Origin: Alcaligenaceae bacterium | Lineage (GTDB): Bacteria; Pseudomonadota; Gammaproteobacteria; Burkholderiales; Burkholderiaceae_B | DNA: 64,000 nucleotides | NCBI GenBank assembly: GCA_013416485.1 | Contig: JACCEO010000005.1 | Location: 163,697 to 227,696 of the forward strand | Direction: 5' to 3' | In this document: in pieces, positions 20,451-31,916 of the stretch | Numbering within the stretch: the first letter of the stretch is position 1 | Layout of the letters: every line of letters starts with the position of its first letter | Notes under the pieces: generated by a model | The model's input: the letters and a program-made list of their open reading frames with translations, nothing else | What the model was told of the DNA's origin: nothing | Databases searched by the model: none | Made by a program: the position numbers and the translations under genes

Positions 20451-21467
20451 ATGAAATTCATCAAAGCAGCCGCCATAGGCGTCTCGCTGTTTTTTATGGG
20501 GACAGCGGTTCAGGCAGGGGAGACATACGATTCGGTCAAGCAAAAAGGTTTTGTTCAGTGCGGCATGCATACTGGGCTGCCTGGCTTTTCACTGGCTGAT
20601 AGCAAAGGGGTATGGACAGGCATAGATGTGGACGTGTGTAAGGCCGTTGCAGCCATGATGTTCGGTGACGCCAACAAGTTCAAAGCTACGCCGGTTACTA
20701 CGCAGCAACGTTTTACAGCTTTGCAATCGGGAGAAATCGATGTCTTAACCCGCAATACAACGGCTACCTTGACGCGTGACACCACACTGGGCTTAATGAG
20801 CACGGGTACTAACTACTACGACAGCCAGGGCATCATGGTTAATAAAGGCCTGAATGTCACCAGCGCAAAAGAATTGGGCGGAGCAGCAATTTGCGTGCAG
20901 CCTGGCACCACGACAGAACTAAATTTGGCTGACTGGTTCCGTGCTAATGGTCTGGAGTTTAAACCCGTTGTGATTAACAGCCCGGACGAGGCCATGCGCT
21001 CTTATGTGGCAGGCCGCTGTGATGCATACACGACCGATAAATCCGGTTTGGCCACAATACGCTCTACTCTGAACGAGCCGGATCAACACGTGATATTGCC
21101 AGAAGACTTCTCCAAAGAGCCCTTGGGTCCTATGGTGCGCCAAGGTGATGACCCGTGGTTTATGGTCGTGCGTTGGGCATTGAACGCCATGTTAGAAGCC
21201 GAAGAGTACGGCATTACGTCCCAAAATGTGGATGAAATGTTGAAAAGTCCCAACCCCAATATCCAGCGTATCCTGGGTGTTAGTGGTGAAATGGGTAAGG
21301 GCTTAGGGCTGGATAACAAATGGGCCTACAACATCATCAAGCAGGTTGGTAACTACGGCGAGTCCTTCGAACGCAACATCGGTTTAGATTCACCTATGAA
21401 ACTAGAGCGTGGTTTGAATGGCCAATGGCAAAAAGGCGGCCTTATGTATGCCTGGCCTATACGCTAA
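20451..21467 (+). CDS. aapJ: AapJ-type amino-acid-binding periplasmic protein
   Basis: Periplasmic binding protein for a general (polar) L-amino-acid ABC importer. The ATG at 20451 has AAAGGGG just upstream and gives a signal peptide at residues 1-22 ending AVQAGE; the longer open frame from a GTG at 20352 lacks homology-like sequence. The mature part contains VKQKGFVQCGMHTGLPGFSL, IDVDVCKAVAAMMFGD and CVQPGTTTELNLADWFRANG, typical of AapJ. First gene of aapJQMP; 93 bases separate it from aapQ. Confidence 0.94.
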   Translation: MKFIKAAAIGVSLFFMGTAVQAGETYDSVKQKGFVQCGMHTGLPGFSLADSKGVWTGIDVDVCKAVAAMMFGDANKFKATPVTTQQRFTALQSGEIDVLTRNTTATLTRDTTLGLMSTGTNYYDSQGIMVNKGLNVTSAKELGGAAICVQPGTTTELNLADWFRANGLEFKPVVINSPDEAMRSYVAGRCDAYTTDKSGLATIRSTLNEPDQHVILPEDFSKEPLGPMVRQGDDPWFMVVRWALNAMLEAEEYGITSQNVDEMLKSPNPNIQRILGVSGEMGKGLGLDNKWAYNIIKQVGNYGESFERNIGLDSPMKLERGLNGQWQKGGLMYAWPIR

Positions 21468-21560
21468 GGTAACACTAGCCTTTTAGTGGTTAATGGTCGG
21501 GCCGCCGCTAAGCGGCCTGGCCATGATTCAGGGATGTAGTCTTTATACGTCTCAAGCAAC

Positions 21561-22757
<1,197 letters not shown>

Positions 22758-22758
22758 T

Positions 22759-23856
22759 ATGGTCACAAATACTGCAACTACCAGTACATCGTTGCCACCT
22801 GTTACCCAAGAAGGTATTTTCGGCTGGTTACGTACTCGTTTGTTTTCATCGCCGTTAAATGCTTTGCTGACTGTATTGGTCGTTTGGCTGTTACTAATGG
22901 TGGTTCCTGCCTTGGTCGAGTGGTTATTTATTAAGGCCAACTTTAATGCAACTAACGCTCAGGAGTGCCGTGAGTCCGGTGGGGCGTGTTGGGCGTTTAT
23001 TGCTGAAAAACACCGTCTTATCCTATTTGGCATCTATCCCTACGACGAGCAGTGGCGCCCCCTATTGGCTAGCCTGATCCTTATCGGCGTTATTGTTTGT
23101 AGTTGCGTACGTTGGTTCTGGCGTCCTTCACTGGGTTTGCTCTGGATAGTCGCGTTGGGCCTGGTGGGCATACTCATGTGGGGTGGCATCTTTGGTCTTA
23201 GCTACGTTGAAAACGATCGCTGGGGTGGCTTGCCGTTAACTTTGATACTGGCTACGTTTGGTATCGCGGTGGCTTTTCCTTTTGGGCTGCTGCTGGCCTT
23301 GGGAAGACGCTCTGAGATGCCAGCGGTTAAGGCTGTATGTGTTGTCTACATCGAGCTAATCCGCGGCGTGCCATTAATCAGCCTGCTGTTTATGTCTTCG
23401 GTGATGTTACCGCTGTTTTTACCTGAAGGCTTTAGCATAGACAAGCTGCTACGCGCCCAGATTGCCCTTATTATGTTTGCTGCTGCGTATATTGCAGAAA
23501 CAGTTAGGGGTGGTTTGCAGGCGATTCCTAAGGGGCAATACGAAGGGGCCGATTCCCTAGGTTTAAGTTACTGGCAGCAAATGCGAAAAATTATCTTGCC
23601 GCAAGCCTTAAAAGTGGTCATTCCACCGTTAGTGGGTATTTTTATTTCGCTATTCAAAGACACATCGTTGGTAGTCATTATTGGTATTTTCGATTTAACC
23701 CAAGCCGCGAAAACAGCGGTGGCAGATGCCGCATGGCGTGGTTTCAGTGCTGAAGCCTATCTGTTTATTGCTTTTATTTATTTTATTTTCTGTTTTTCTA
23801 TTTCCCGCTATAGCCAGTCTTTAGAGCGGCATCTGGAAACGGGATATCAACGCTGA
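22759..23856 (+). CDS. aapM: AapM-type amino-acid ABC transporter permease
   Basis: Second permease of the aap system, 365 residues with about seven or eight hydrophobic segments. It has YIELIRGVPLISLLFMSSVM, ADSLGLSYWQQMRKIILPQA (coupling loop) and DTSLVVIIGIFDL blocks typical of AapM. Begins one base after aapQ. An acidic/cysteine-containing periplasmic loop around residues 55-75 (CRESGGACW) is family-like. A 54-base gap leads to aapP. Confidence 0.93.
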   Translation: MVTNTATTSTSLPPVTQEGIFGWLRTRLFSSPLNALLTVLVVWLLLMVVPALVEWLFIKANFNATNAQECRESGGACWAFIAEKHRLILFGIYPYDEQWRPLLASLILIGVIVCSCVRWFWRPSLGLLWIVALGLVGILMWGGIFGLSYVENDRWGGLPLTLILATFGIAVAFPFGLLLALGRRSEMPAVKAVCVVYIELIRGVPLISLLFMSSVMLPLFLPEGFSIDKLLRAQIALIMFAAAYIAETVRGGLQAIPKGQYEGADSLGLSYWQQMRKIILPQALKVVIPPLVGIFISLFKDTSLVVIIGIFDLTQAAKTAVADAAWRGFSAEAYLFIAFIYFIFCFSISRYSQSLERHLETGYQR

Positions 23857-23910
23857 TTATGACAGTCAACATGAAAAACAATGTTAGAAACCAATTAGGG
23901 GAGTGCAGGC

Positions 23911-24651
23911 ATGTCTGAGGCCGTAATCCGAATGGAAAACGTCAATAAATGGTATGGCCAATTCCATGTGTTGCGCGATATTAACCTTACCGTAAGTTCT
24001 GGCGAGCGCATCGTTATTTGTGGTCCCTCTGGGTCCGGGAAGTCCACACTGATACGCTGTATTAATCGTTTGGAAGAACACCAGCAAGGGCACATTATTG
24101 TTGAAAACGTCGAGCTGACCAACAACCTTAAGCACATCGAAGCCATACGCAAAGATGTAGGCATGGTGTTTCAGCACTTTAATTTATTTCCACACTTAAC
24201 GGTATTGGAGAACCTAACTCTGGGCCCGGTATGGGTACTAAAGAAATCCAAGGCAGAGGCAGAAGCCACGGCGATGAAATACCTAGAGCGGGTGCGTATA
24301 CCCGATCAGGCAAATAAGTATCCAGGGCAACTGTCTGGGGGGCAACAGCAGCGTGTAGCGATTGCGCGGTCATTGTGCATGAATCCTAAAATCATGTTAT
24401 TTGACGAGCCCACATCGGCGCTGGATCCTGAAATGGTCAAAGAAGTACTGGATGTCATGGTAGAGCTGGCGCAGGAAACAGGTATGACCATGTTGTGTGT
24501 TACCCATGAAATGGGTTTCGCACGTAAAGTGGCTGACCGTGTGATTTTCATGGATCAAGGTGAAATCATTGAAGAAAACACCCCTGATGCATTTTTCGAT
24601 GCTCCCGAAAATGAACGTACCAAGTTATTTCTTAGCCAAATTTTGCACTGA
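23911..24651 (+). CDS. aapP: AapP-type amino-acid ABC transporter ATP-binding protein
   Basis: ATPase of the aap importer, 246 residues. Walker [10 protein letters not shown] at about residues 39-47, signature [15 protein letters not shown], Walker B MLFDEP and the switch histidine in CVTHEMGFA are intact. GGGGAG-like ribosome site (AGGGGAG) lies about 10 bases before the ATG. Last gene of the aapJQMP operon; a clear rho-independent terminator follows. Confidence 0.95.
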   Translation: MSEAVIRMENVNKWYGQFHVLRDINLTVSSGERIVICGPSGSGKSTLIRCINRLEEHQQGHIIVENVELTNNLKHIEAIRKDVGMVFQHFNLFPHLTVLENLTLGPVWVLKKSKAEAEATAMKYLERVRIPDQANKYPGQLSGGQQQRVAIARSLCMNPKIMLFDEPTSALDPEMVKEVLDVMVELAQETGMTMLCVTHEMGFARKVADRVIFMDQGEIIEENTPDAFFDAPENERTKLFLSQILH

Positions 24652-24684
24652 TATGTTTTCCACTACCATGCATTAAGAAACATT

Positions 24685-24718
24685 AAATGCCGCTTAGTTA
24701 ACGCTAGCGGCATTTTTT
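24685..24718 (+). terminator. Rho-independent terminator after aapP
   Basis: AAATGCCGCT pairs with AGCGGCATTT across an 11-base loop and the stem runs into a T-run. It lies about 35 bases after the aapP stop and closes the aap operon. Confidence 0.85.
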
Positions 24719-24870
24719 ATAGTCTTACGGGCCGAGTTTTGACTACACAAAGGTCAATCATGGTTAAGACTGCACCCGCTGAACCAAAATGTAACACTAC
24801 AATCAGCTACAGCTTGATAGCATCACAATTGATGTACTAAGTAATTATTATTTCCAACCTGGGGAACTCT

Positions 24871-25533
24871 ATGAAAATATCAATACGGGCAGGTCGTTTG
24901 ACCTCGGCAGTTGCTGTGGTAGCTTTAATGGCTGGCTGCGCCACTATGGATCAAATGGGTACTGGGGGGCGTACAGCGACCGGTGCTGGTGTAGGCGCAG
25001 CTGCAGGTGCCGGATTAGGCGCTATCTTTGGTGATAGCAGTAAAGCTGCCATGATAGGTGCTGGTATAGGTGCAGTGGCTGGCGGTATTGTTGGCTATAA
25101 CTGGTCTGGCGTTAAAAATGATGTACAAAAATCCGGAGCCAGTAACTTAGGGATAGACGTAACCGAAATGCCTGATGGCTCGTTACGCGTCAATATTCCT
25201 AGCAATGTATCGTTTGATACTGGCAAGTATGCGCTGAAGCCAGCTTTGTTACCTGTCCTGGATAGCGTGGCGCGGGCTTTGGTCCAGCACCCCGAATTGC
25301 GTGCCAAGTCTATAGGCCATACTGACAGTACAGGTTCAGATGCAACCAATCAGACACTGTCTGTTAACCGTGCACGTGCTGTTGCTAACTACTTAAGCCA
25401 GCAAGGGGTAGCGGTTGGTGTTCTGACGGCAGAAGGCCGCGGTGCAAGCAGCCCAGTAGCAGACAACAGCACACCGGAAGGCCGTGCTATGAATCGTCGA
25501 GTCGAATTGTATCTGTACGCAGTGCAACAATAG
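24871..25533 (+). CDS. OmpA-family outer-membrane lipoprotein (YiaD-like)
   Basis: Envelope lipoprotein that probably anchors the outer membrane to peptidoglycan. A lipobox LMAGC places the lipidated cysteine near residue 24. Residues 36-75 form a glycine-zipper region (GAGVGAAAGAGLGAIFGD and GAGIGAVAGGIVGY), followed by a C-terminal OmpA-like domain with NIPSNVSFDTGKYALKP and NRRVELYLY. Length 220 fits the YiaD group. It stands alone between two terminators. Confidence 0.9.
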   Translation: MKISIRAGRLTSAVAVVALMAGCATMDQMGTGGRTATGAGVGAAAGAGLGAIFGDSSKAAMIGAGIGAVAGGIVGYNWSGVKNDVQKSGASNLGIDVTEMPDGSLRVNIPSNVSFDTGKYALKPALLPVLDSVARALVQHPELRAKSIGHTDSTGSDATNQTLSVNRARAVANYLSQQGVAVGVLTAEGRGASSPVADNSTPEGRAMNRRVELYLYAVQQ

Positions 25534-25553
25534 TATTCAGCGTTTAACTTCGT

Positions 25554-25596
25554 AAAAAGCACCGGATAGACTAAAAGTTGTCTTTCCGGTGTTTTT
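25554..25596 (+). terminator. Rho-independent terminator after the OmpA-like gene
   Basis: An imperfect stem (CACCGGATAGAC against GTCTTTCCGGTG) flanked by A-rich sequence on the left and TTTTT on the right. It follows the lipoprotein stop by about 20 bases and could also serve the XRE gene from the other side. Confidence 0.8.
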
Positions 25597-25623
25597 CAGC
25601 CTATTGGTATAGGTTAGTAGTAT

Positions 25624-26022
25624 TTATTTGGGTTCCAGCAGCTTTACCAATGCAGCAACCATGCCATCAATAATGTCACGCTGTGATTCGCTTAATGCCC
25701 AAAAATCTGCTTCGCGTAGTTGGTGAAATGGCCAGTGGTTGGCTAATAACCGTTCGGTTGGAATGACATCGCCAACATGCTGTGACGATGGTGATACAGC
25801 TTGGTGTGCCTGTATTTCCATAGGGCCTGTTCCCAGGCTTAGCCAAGTGACGTTCACGTTAAGTACCTGTGCCAGTTTGAAGATCCCTTTTGTGGAGTGC
25901 CGGTTGCCTGTTTCATAGCTTGAAATAGCGCCCTGAGACAATCCAGTCGCGTGCGCTAGCGCAGCTTGACTAAATTTACGTTGCTCACGAGCATAACGAA
26001 GGCGTTCGGAAAAGGTGTTCAC
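25624..26022 (-). CDS. XRE-family HTH transcriptional regulator
   Basis: Small DNA-binding protein of 132 residues. Residues 4-62 form a classic helix-turn-helix (RLRYAREQRKFSQAALAHAT, then LSQGAISSYETGNRHSTKG, then FKLAQVLNVNVTWLSLGTGP). The remaining 65 residues are not a recognisable sensor; the very C-terminus (ESQRDIIDGMVAALVKLLE) is an amphipathic helix as in some phage-type repressors. Start is a GTG at 26022. Divergent from the OmpR-like regulator at 26183 across an AT-rich region with a perfect palindrome, so it may regulate itself or its neighbour. Target unknown. Confidence 0.85.
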   Translation of the reverse strand: MNTFSERLRYAREQRKFSQAALAHATGLSQGAISSYETGNRHSTKGIFKLAQVLNVNVTWLSLGTGPMEIQAHQAVSPSSQHVGDVIPTERLLANHWPFHQLREADFWALSESQRDIIDGMVAALVKLLEPK

Positions 26023-26099
26023 ATACGAATTGAACGACTTATTTCAACTACATTGGTGTTAATGCTAATTACTTATGTAGTAACCATAGGTAGAATATT

Positions 26100-26115
26100 G
26101 TTTTTTGCAAAAAAC
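26100..26115. promoter_or_regulatory. 16-base perfect palindrome, candidate operator
   Basis: GTTTTTTGCAAAAAAC reads the same on both strands. It lies in the AT-rich space between the divergent XRE and OmpR-like regulator genes, 78 bases from the first start and 68 from the second, a fitting place for a dimeric repressor site. Which protein binds is not shown. Confidence 0.5.
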
Positions 26116-26182
26116 GTGTGCAAATATTACTAAAAGAATAAAAATGTATTTTCTGCGTTAAAGTGTTGCAAGTATTTTTTGG

Positions 26183-26938
26183 ATGAATTCTTTAATGCTT
26201 TCCCCTATAACACTAATTTTTGAATCGTCTATACCTGATAATGCTGGCGCTAGCCCAGTTGCACTTGAGAGCTTAGAGGCTCATGGTTTTCAAACTATTC
26301 GTTGTGCTGATCTTACGCAACTGACTCAGCAGGCGCGTCTGCATGCATTGCCCAATCGCCGAATACTAGTGATTTTAGCGGCAGAAATTGCAGAGAATTG
26401 CGTTACCGCAAATTACTTACGTACTTTGCATCCTAATCTAGGCATATTGGCTATGTCAGACAGTGCAGATGAAAGCAGTCTGATACGGCTAATTCAAAGC
26501 GGGGTAGATAACACTTGCACTAAAGATGCCTCGGTTGCATTGGTCGTGACCATTTTGTTTCGTATGTTAGCGCGGGTAGGGCAATGTGTGCCTGCAGCCA
26601 TACCTCAGCCTGTTAGTGCCGCTCCAGAGACCGGAAGTTGGTTTTTATCTGAGCAAGATTGGGTAATGGTAAGTCCTGAAGGTAAGCGTATTCCGCTAAC
26701 CACGGGCGAACGGGCTTTTATGTTGGCCTTGTTAAATGCTCCTGACCACCGGGTGCCGCACGCCGACCTGATAGCAGCGGTTAATCAGGCCTACGATGAT
26801 TTATCCGAGCCTGACCATCGCCAAAATCGTCTTAGCGTTTTAGTTAGTCGTTTACGCGCGAAGTGTAATCAGCATAATGTTAAGTTGCCCCTGAAGTCCG
26901 TGCATCGCTGGGGATACATGTTTTCTGGCCAGTATTAA
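26183..26938 (+). CDS. OmpR/PhoB-type winged-helix regulator with degenerate receiver
   Basis: A 251-residue regulator with a receiver-like half (residues 5-130) and a C-terminal OmpR-type winged helix (from about residue 170: LTTGERAFMLALLNAP, then RLSVLVSRLRAKCNQ as recognition region and SVHRWGYMF as wing). The receiver lacks the phospho-acceptor aspartate: where the third strand should end in Asp the sequence is ILVILAAEIA, and the acidic pair after strand 1 reads FESS. A lysine in TCTKDAS is kept. It is therefore probably phosphorylation-independent. No sensor kinase is adjacent. The start is uncertain (no ribosome site; another ATG lies four codons on). Confidence 0.75.
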   Translation: MNSLMLSPITLIFESSIPDNAGASPVALESLEAHGFQTIRCADLTQLTQQARLHALPNRRILVILAAEIAENCVTANYLRTLHPNLGILAMSDSADESSLIRLIQSGVDNTCTKDASVALVVTILFRMLARVGQCVPAAIPQPVSAAPETGSWFLSEQDWVMVSPEGKRIPLTTGERAFMLALLNAPDHRVPHADLIAAVNQAYDDLSEPDHRQNRLSVLVSRLRAKCNQHNVKLPLKSVHRWGYMFSGQY

Positions 26939-26955
26939 CGTCAGGGGTGTTTGCC

Positions 26956-28212
26956 TTAGCTGGAATAGCGTTTGATACTTAGGTCTTCAGAACGAATAGC
27001 CGTCTCTTTACCCGAGACAATATCCGCAATTAACTGGCCGCTACCGCACGCCATAGTCCAGCCCAGGGTGCCATGCCCAGTATTCAGATACAGTTTGTTG
27101 ATCCGAGTCGTGCCTATGATGGGCGTGCTGTCTGGAGTTTTAGGGCGTAGTCCGGTCCAGAAGGATACATCGCTGCCTTGGTCGTAGCTGCCAGGGAACA
27201 AATCATTTAGTACCATTTCTAAGGTTAAGCGCCGCTTGTGATTTAGCGATGTGTCGTAGCCTACAATTTCTGCCATCCCACCTACACGTATGCGCTGATC
27301 AAAGCGGGTTAGGGCGATTTTGTAGGTTTCATCCAGCAAGGTGGATACAGGTGCACGGCTTTCATCCAGCAAAGGTACGGTAATGGAATAGCCCTTCATG
27401 GGGTACACTGGTAGGGTTTCGATGTGTTTTAACAGCTGCGTGGAATACGATCCCAATGCCATGACATAGGCGTCGGCAGTCAATAGTTTGTGATTACACT
27501 CTACGCCAGATACCGTGTTACCCATGACATGTACAGCTTGTATGGTCGTGTTGTACTGGAACTCTACGCCTGCGTCCACGGCCATTGCTGTTAATGCCGA
27601 CGTGAACATGTGGCAGTCGCCGGTTTCGTCGGTAGGGGTGCGTAAGCCACCAACAAGTTTATCGCGCGTATGGACCAGTGCTGGTTCGACTTCGTGTAGT
27701 TCAGAAGCTTGTAGCAACTGATAGGGTACGCCTGCGTCGCTAAGCGCGGCCATATCGGCTCCTGCGGCGTCCATCTGCTGCTGGGTTCGGAATACTTGCA
27801 AGGTGCCCTTACATCGTCCTTCGTAGTGTATGTTGGTTGCCTCGCGTAAGGCTTCAAGGCATAAACGACTGTAGTTGGACAGGCGTAACAATCGTTCTTT
27901 ATTGACCGCATAACGTGTGCCATTGCAGTTAGCCAACATGCGCGCCATGAATAGCAATTGTTGCCAGCTACCGTCAGGGCGAAATGCCAGGGGGGCATGT
28001 TTTTCGAACATCCATTTAAGGGCTTTCAGGGGAATGCCGGGTGCAGCCCAGGGCGATGAATAGCCAAATGAAATTTGCCCAGCGTTAGCAAAACTGGTTT
28101 CCAGGGCAGAGGCTGGCTCACGCTCGATGACAGTCACTTGGTGACCCTGTTGTGCCAGGTAGTAAGCGCTGGTGACACCAATCACACCAGCGCCCAGAAC
28201 GATAACTTTCAT
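26956..28212 (-). CDS. dadA: D-amino-acid dehydrogenase small subunit
   Basis: FAD-dependent dehydrogenase oxidising D-amino acids (classically D-alanine) to 2-oxo acids and feeding electrons to the respiratory chain. The FAD-binding motif [19 protein letters not shown] is at the N-terminus, with FSYGYSSPW-type ([11 protein letters not shown]) and [17 protein letters not shown] blocks later. Length 418 is normal for DadA. It is monocistronic in appearance; alanine racemase, a frequent neighbour, is not in the window. Confidence 0.93.
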   Translation of the reverse strand: MKVIVLGAGVIGVTSAYYLAQQGHQVTVIEREPASALETSFANAGQISFGYSSPWAAPGIPLKALKWMFEKHAPLAFRPDGSWQQLLFMARMLANCNGTRYAVNKERLLRLSNYSRLCLEALREATNIHYEGRCKGTLQVFRTQQQMDAAGADMAALSDAGVPYQLLQASELHEVEPALVHTRDKLVGGLRTPTDETGDCHMFTSALTAMAVDAGVEFQYNTTIQAVHVMGNTVSGVECNHKLLTADAYVMALGSYSTQLLKHIETLPVYPMKGYSITVPLLDESRAPVSTLLDETYKIALTRFDQRIRVGGMAEIVGYDTSLNHKRRLTLEMVLNDLFPGSYDQGSDVSFWTGLRPKTPDSTPIIGTTRINKLYLNTGHGTLGWTMACGSGQLIADIVSGKETAIRSEDLSIKRYSS

Positions 28213-28294
28213 AGTCGAACCTTATGTAGAGCCCCGTGGTCATGGTGGAAATGGCCGTCTGGAGCCGTCATTGTGTACTAGATGATAAAGCTAG

Positions 28295-29464
28295 TTAGTC
28301 CTTTTGGGCTTGCTTGATGGGTTGAGCGGAGATGAAAACCATGTTGTCCCTATGCATCAATTCCTGGTCGGACATACTGCCCAGGATGTCCGCAATCCGT
28401 TTGCTGGCTTGGCCTTTGATGCGACGGGTATCGGCCGCCGAATAGTTGATCAGGCCACGTCCGCACTCAACACCATGTTCGTCTACACAGGCTACCACAT
28501 CACCGCGCTCGAACTCCCCTTCGACAGCAGTGACCCCGATAGCGAGTAGGCTTTTGTGATCATGAGTCAAGGCGTCGACAGCGCCTTTGTCTAGCGTTAT
28601 GCGTCCACGCAGGCGTAGGTGATTGGCCAGCCAGCGTTGGCGTGCAGAACGCACAGGAATACTGGCGCGTAATTCCGTGCCTATGGGCTCGCCTTGGCCT
28701 AAGCGCAACAGAACATCGGGTTCACGCCCCGAGGCGATGACAGTGTGACCACCACTGTTGGCGGCACGTTTAGCAGCCAGCACTTTGGTCAACATGCCAC
28801 CAGTGCCTATGGAGCTGCCTGAGCCGCCTGACATCGCTTCTAGTGTTGGGTCGCCTGCCTGACCCACTGCAATGAGCTGCGCATCGGGGTTCTTGCGAGG
28901 GTCCGCACTGTACAAGCCAGACTGGTCTGTCAGTATGATGAGCGTTTCGGCTTCGATGAGATTGGTGACTAGTGCCCCCAGAGTGTCGTTGTCACCCAGC
29001 CGTATTTCATCAGTAACCACCGTGTCGTTTTCGTTGACTATGGGTACTACGCCCAGACCCAGCAAGGTATACAGAGTGCTACGTGCATTCAGGTAACGAT
29101 GGCGGTCGGCCAGGTCTTCATGAGTCAGCAGGATTTGGGCTGTGCGTATGCCATGACGGGCAAAGGCGACTTCGTAGGCTTGTATTAGGCCCATTTGGCC
29201 GACGGCAGCAGCGGCCTGCAATTCGTGCATGGCATTGGGACGTCGTGGCCAACCCAGCCGTGCCATGCCTTCAGCAATGGCGCCGCTGGATACTAGTACC
29301 ATTTGCCTGCCTTGGCTATGTAGCCCAGCAATTTGGTGGGCCCATTGGGCCACGGCATCCAGGTCTATGCCGCGCCCTTCATTGGTGACTAGTGAAGAAC
29401 CTACCTTGACGACTAAGCGTTTAGCGGTAGCAACTGAGGACACAGGTGTAGCAGAAGCAGACAT
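28295..29464 (-). CDS. proB: Glutamate 5-kinase
   Basis: First enzyme of proline synthesis (glutamate to glutamyl 5-phosphate). The amino-acid-kinase domain shows [35 protein letters not shown] and [15 protein letters not shown]; a C-terminal PUA domain starts near residue 285 ([20 protein letters not shown]). Length 389 is slightly above average. It lies 29 bases after obgE, in the same direction, so obgE-proB is probably one transcript. Confidence 0.97.
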   Translation of the reverse strand: MSASATPVSSVATAKRLVVKVGSSLVTNEGRGIDLDAVAQWAHQIAGLHSQGRQMVLVSSGAIAEGMARLGWPRRPNAMHELQAAAAVGQMGLIQAYEVAFARHGIRTAQILLTHEDLADRHRYLNARSTLYTLLGLGVVPIVNENDTVVTDEIRLGDNDTLGALVTNLIEAETLIILTDQSGLYSADPRKNPDAQLIAVGQAGDPTLEAMSGGSGSSIGTGGMLTKVLAAKRAANSGGHTVIASGREPDVLLRLGQGEPIGTELRASIPVRSARQRWLANHLRLRGRITLDKGAVDALTHDHKSLLAIGVTAVEGEFERGDVVACVDEHGVECGRGLINYSAADTRRIKGQASKRIADILGSMSDQELMHRDNMVFISAQPIKQAQKD

Positions 29465-29493
29465 AACGGTTGCGGTAGCGTGAAGAAATGTGG

Positions 29494-30612
<1,119 letters not shown>

Positions 30613-30682
30613 TTAAAAATAGGGCGAATCTACGCCCATAATGCAGACCTGTGGGAAAGCCACAAGCCTTTTGGGTATTCTA

Positions 30683-30718
30683 AAACAAAAAAGCCCCGCC
30701 TTAGCGGCAGGGCTTTTA
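30683..30718 (-). terminator. Rho-independent terminator after rpmA
   Basis: On the minus strand, AAAAGCCCTGCC pairs with GGCGGGGCTTTT across a short GCTAA loop and is followed by TTGTTTTA. It ends the rplU-rpmA unit about 20 bases after the rpmA stop. Some read-through into obgE is possible. Confidence 0.88.
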
Positions 30719-30737
30719 ATGACTGTAGCGACAGAGC

Positions 30738-30998
30738 TTATTCTGCTGCAACAACCGATACGGTGCGCTTGTTCAGTGCGCCTTTGATGGCGAATTGAAC
30801 TTTGCCAGTGACCAGCGAAAACAAAGTGTGGTCTTTACCGATACCAACGTTATCGCCTGGGTGGAACTGGGTGCCACGCTGACGAACGATGATGGAACCA
30901 GCCGAGATCAATTGACCGCCGTAGGCTTTTACACCTAGACGTTTCGCTTGTGAGTCGCGACCGTTACGCGTAGAGCCGCCGCCTTTTTTCTGTGCCAT
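30738..30998 (-). CDS. rpmA: 50S ribosomal protein L27
   Basis: L27, whose N-terminal tail reaches the peptidyl-transferase centre. The 86-residue sequence starts [20 protein letters not shown] and has the [20 protein letters not shown] block; both are near-invariant in bacteria. It follows rplU by 35 bases and shares its promoter. No N-terminal prosequence of the Firmicutes type. Confidence 0.98.
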   Translation of the reverse strand: MAQKKGGGSTRNGRDSQAKRLGVKAYGGQLISAGSIIVRQRGTQFHPGDNVGIGKDHTLFSLVTGKVQFAIKGALNKRTVSVVAAE

Positions 30999-31033
30999 GT
31001 TTAGCTCCTGATATCTATTCCGTTAGCGTGTCG

Positions 31034-31345
31034 TTAGGCCGTAATGGCGTCGATGCGCACTTCGGTGTAGTTTTGGCGATGGCCTTGTGTCTTCCGGTAG
31101 TGCTTGCGTCGGCGCATTTTGAAGATGATGATTTTGTCGTGGCGGCCTTGCGCAAGAACTGTTGCTTTGACTGTAGCACCGTTGACCAAAGGCGTACCAA
31201 TTTTTAATTGTTCACCTTCGCCAACCGATAATACCTGGTCTAGCGTGATTTCTTGCCCAATGTCTGCCGGTATCTGTTCTATTTTCAATTTTTGACCTGC
31301 AGCAACACGATACTGTTTGCCGCCGGTTTTTATGACCGCGTACAT
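31034..31345 (-). CDS. rplU: 50S ribosomal protein L21
   Basis: L21, a 103-residue large-subunit protein. [20 protein letters not shown] at the start and [16 protein letters not shown] near the end are diagnostic. A close match to a sigma-70 promoter and a short leader hairpin lie upstream, so rplU-rpmA is its own transcription unit, separate from folA. Confidence 0.98.
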   Translation of the reverse strand: MYAVIKTGGKQYRVAAGQKLKIEQIPADIGQEITLDQVLSVGEGEQLKIGTPLVNGATVKATVLAQGRHDKIIIFKMRRRKHYRKTQGHRQNYTEVRIDAITA

Positions 31346-31392
31346 GTGGGATTCCTAAATAAATAATCTTGGCGGAAAATGCCAAGCTCCTG

Positions 31393-31422
31393 ATTCTACC
31401 TTGAAAATTTCAAAGACGTCAA
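31393..31422 (-). promoter_or_regulatory. Sigma-70 promoter of rplU-rpmA
   Basis: On the minus strand TTGACG (31422-31417) and TAGAAT (31398-31393) are separated by 18 bases. The -35 overlaps the folA stop codon. The predicted start near 31386 puts a 6-base-stem hairpin (31368-31386, CTTGGC/GCCAAG) at the very 5' end of the rplU leader. Confidence 0.72.
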
Positions 31423-31910
31423 GCTATGCGTTCGTAAACCACGAAGTCAAAAGCCAGGCCGTTTTCTGGCATTTGGGGCTGGCGTGAGGTTTCTTGCCAG
31501 ATGGTGCTGTCCAGTGGTGGGAAGTAGGTGTCGCCGTCGACATCGGCGTGTATTTCTGTAGCTACAACTTCATCGGCAATAGTAAGCGCTAGATCAAACA
31601 GCTGTTGGCCACCGATGACGCAGACCTTGGCAGCATCTTTGCAGGCTGCTAGCGCATCATCAAGTGATGCATAGGTAGTAGCGCCGGATGCTGGGTATGC
31701 GGGGTTGCGAGTAACCACCAAATTGGGTCGGCCGGGTAGGGGACGGCCCAGTGACTCCCAGGTGTTGCGACCCATAATTATGGGGCAGCCCATAGTGGTA
31801 CGTTTGAAGTGAGCCAGGTCTGATGGCAAACGCCACGGTAGGGCGTTGTCACGCCCTATGACGCGATTGTCGGCGTAGGCGACAACTAGTTGTACTAAAG
31901 GTGAATTCAT
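31419..31910 (-). CDS. folA: Dihydrofolate reductase
   Basis: NADPH-dependent reduction of dihydrofolate. The 163-residue protein contains VVAYADNRVIGRDNALPWRL with the DNxLPW substrate loop, GRNTWESLGRPLPGRPN (NADPH-binding region) and VIGGQQLFD. It lies 6 bases after thyA, matching the metabolic pairing in which thymidylate synthase makes dihydrofolate. Normal length; no sign of a resistance-type variant. Confidence 0.97.
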   Translation of the reverse strand: MNSPLVQLVVAYADNRVIGRDNALPWRLPSDLAHFKRTTMGCPIIMGRNTWESLGRPLPGRPNLVVTRNPAYPASGATTYASLDDALAACKDAAKVCVIGGQQLFDLALTIADEVVATEIHADVDGDTYFPPLDSTIWQETSRQPQMPENGLAFDFVVYERIA

Positions 31911-31916
31911 AGTGGT

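Noticed and set aside
23859..23918. 19-codon open frame between aapM and aapP
   Set aside because: Too short, no ribosome site, and it runs into the aapP start; probably chance.
25624..26938. XRE and OmpR-like pair as a toxin-antitoxin or prophage remnant
   Set aside because: Genes are divergent, no toxin-like partner, integrase or phage gene is nearby.
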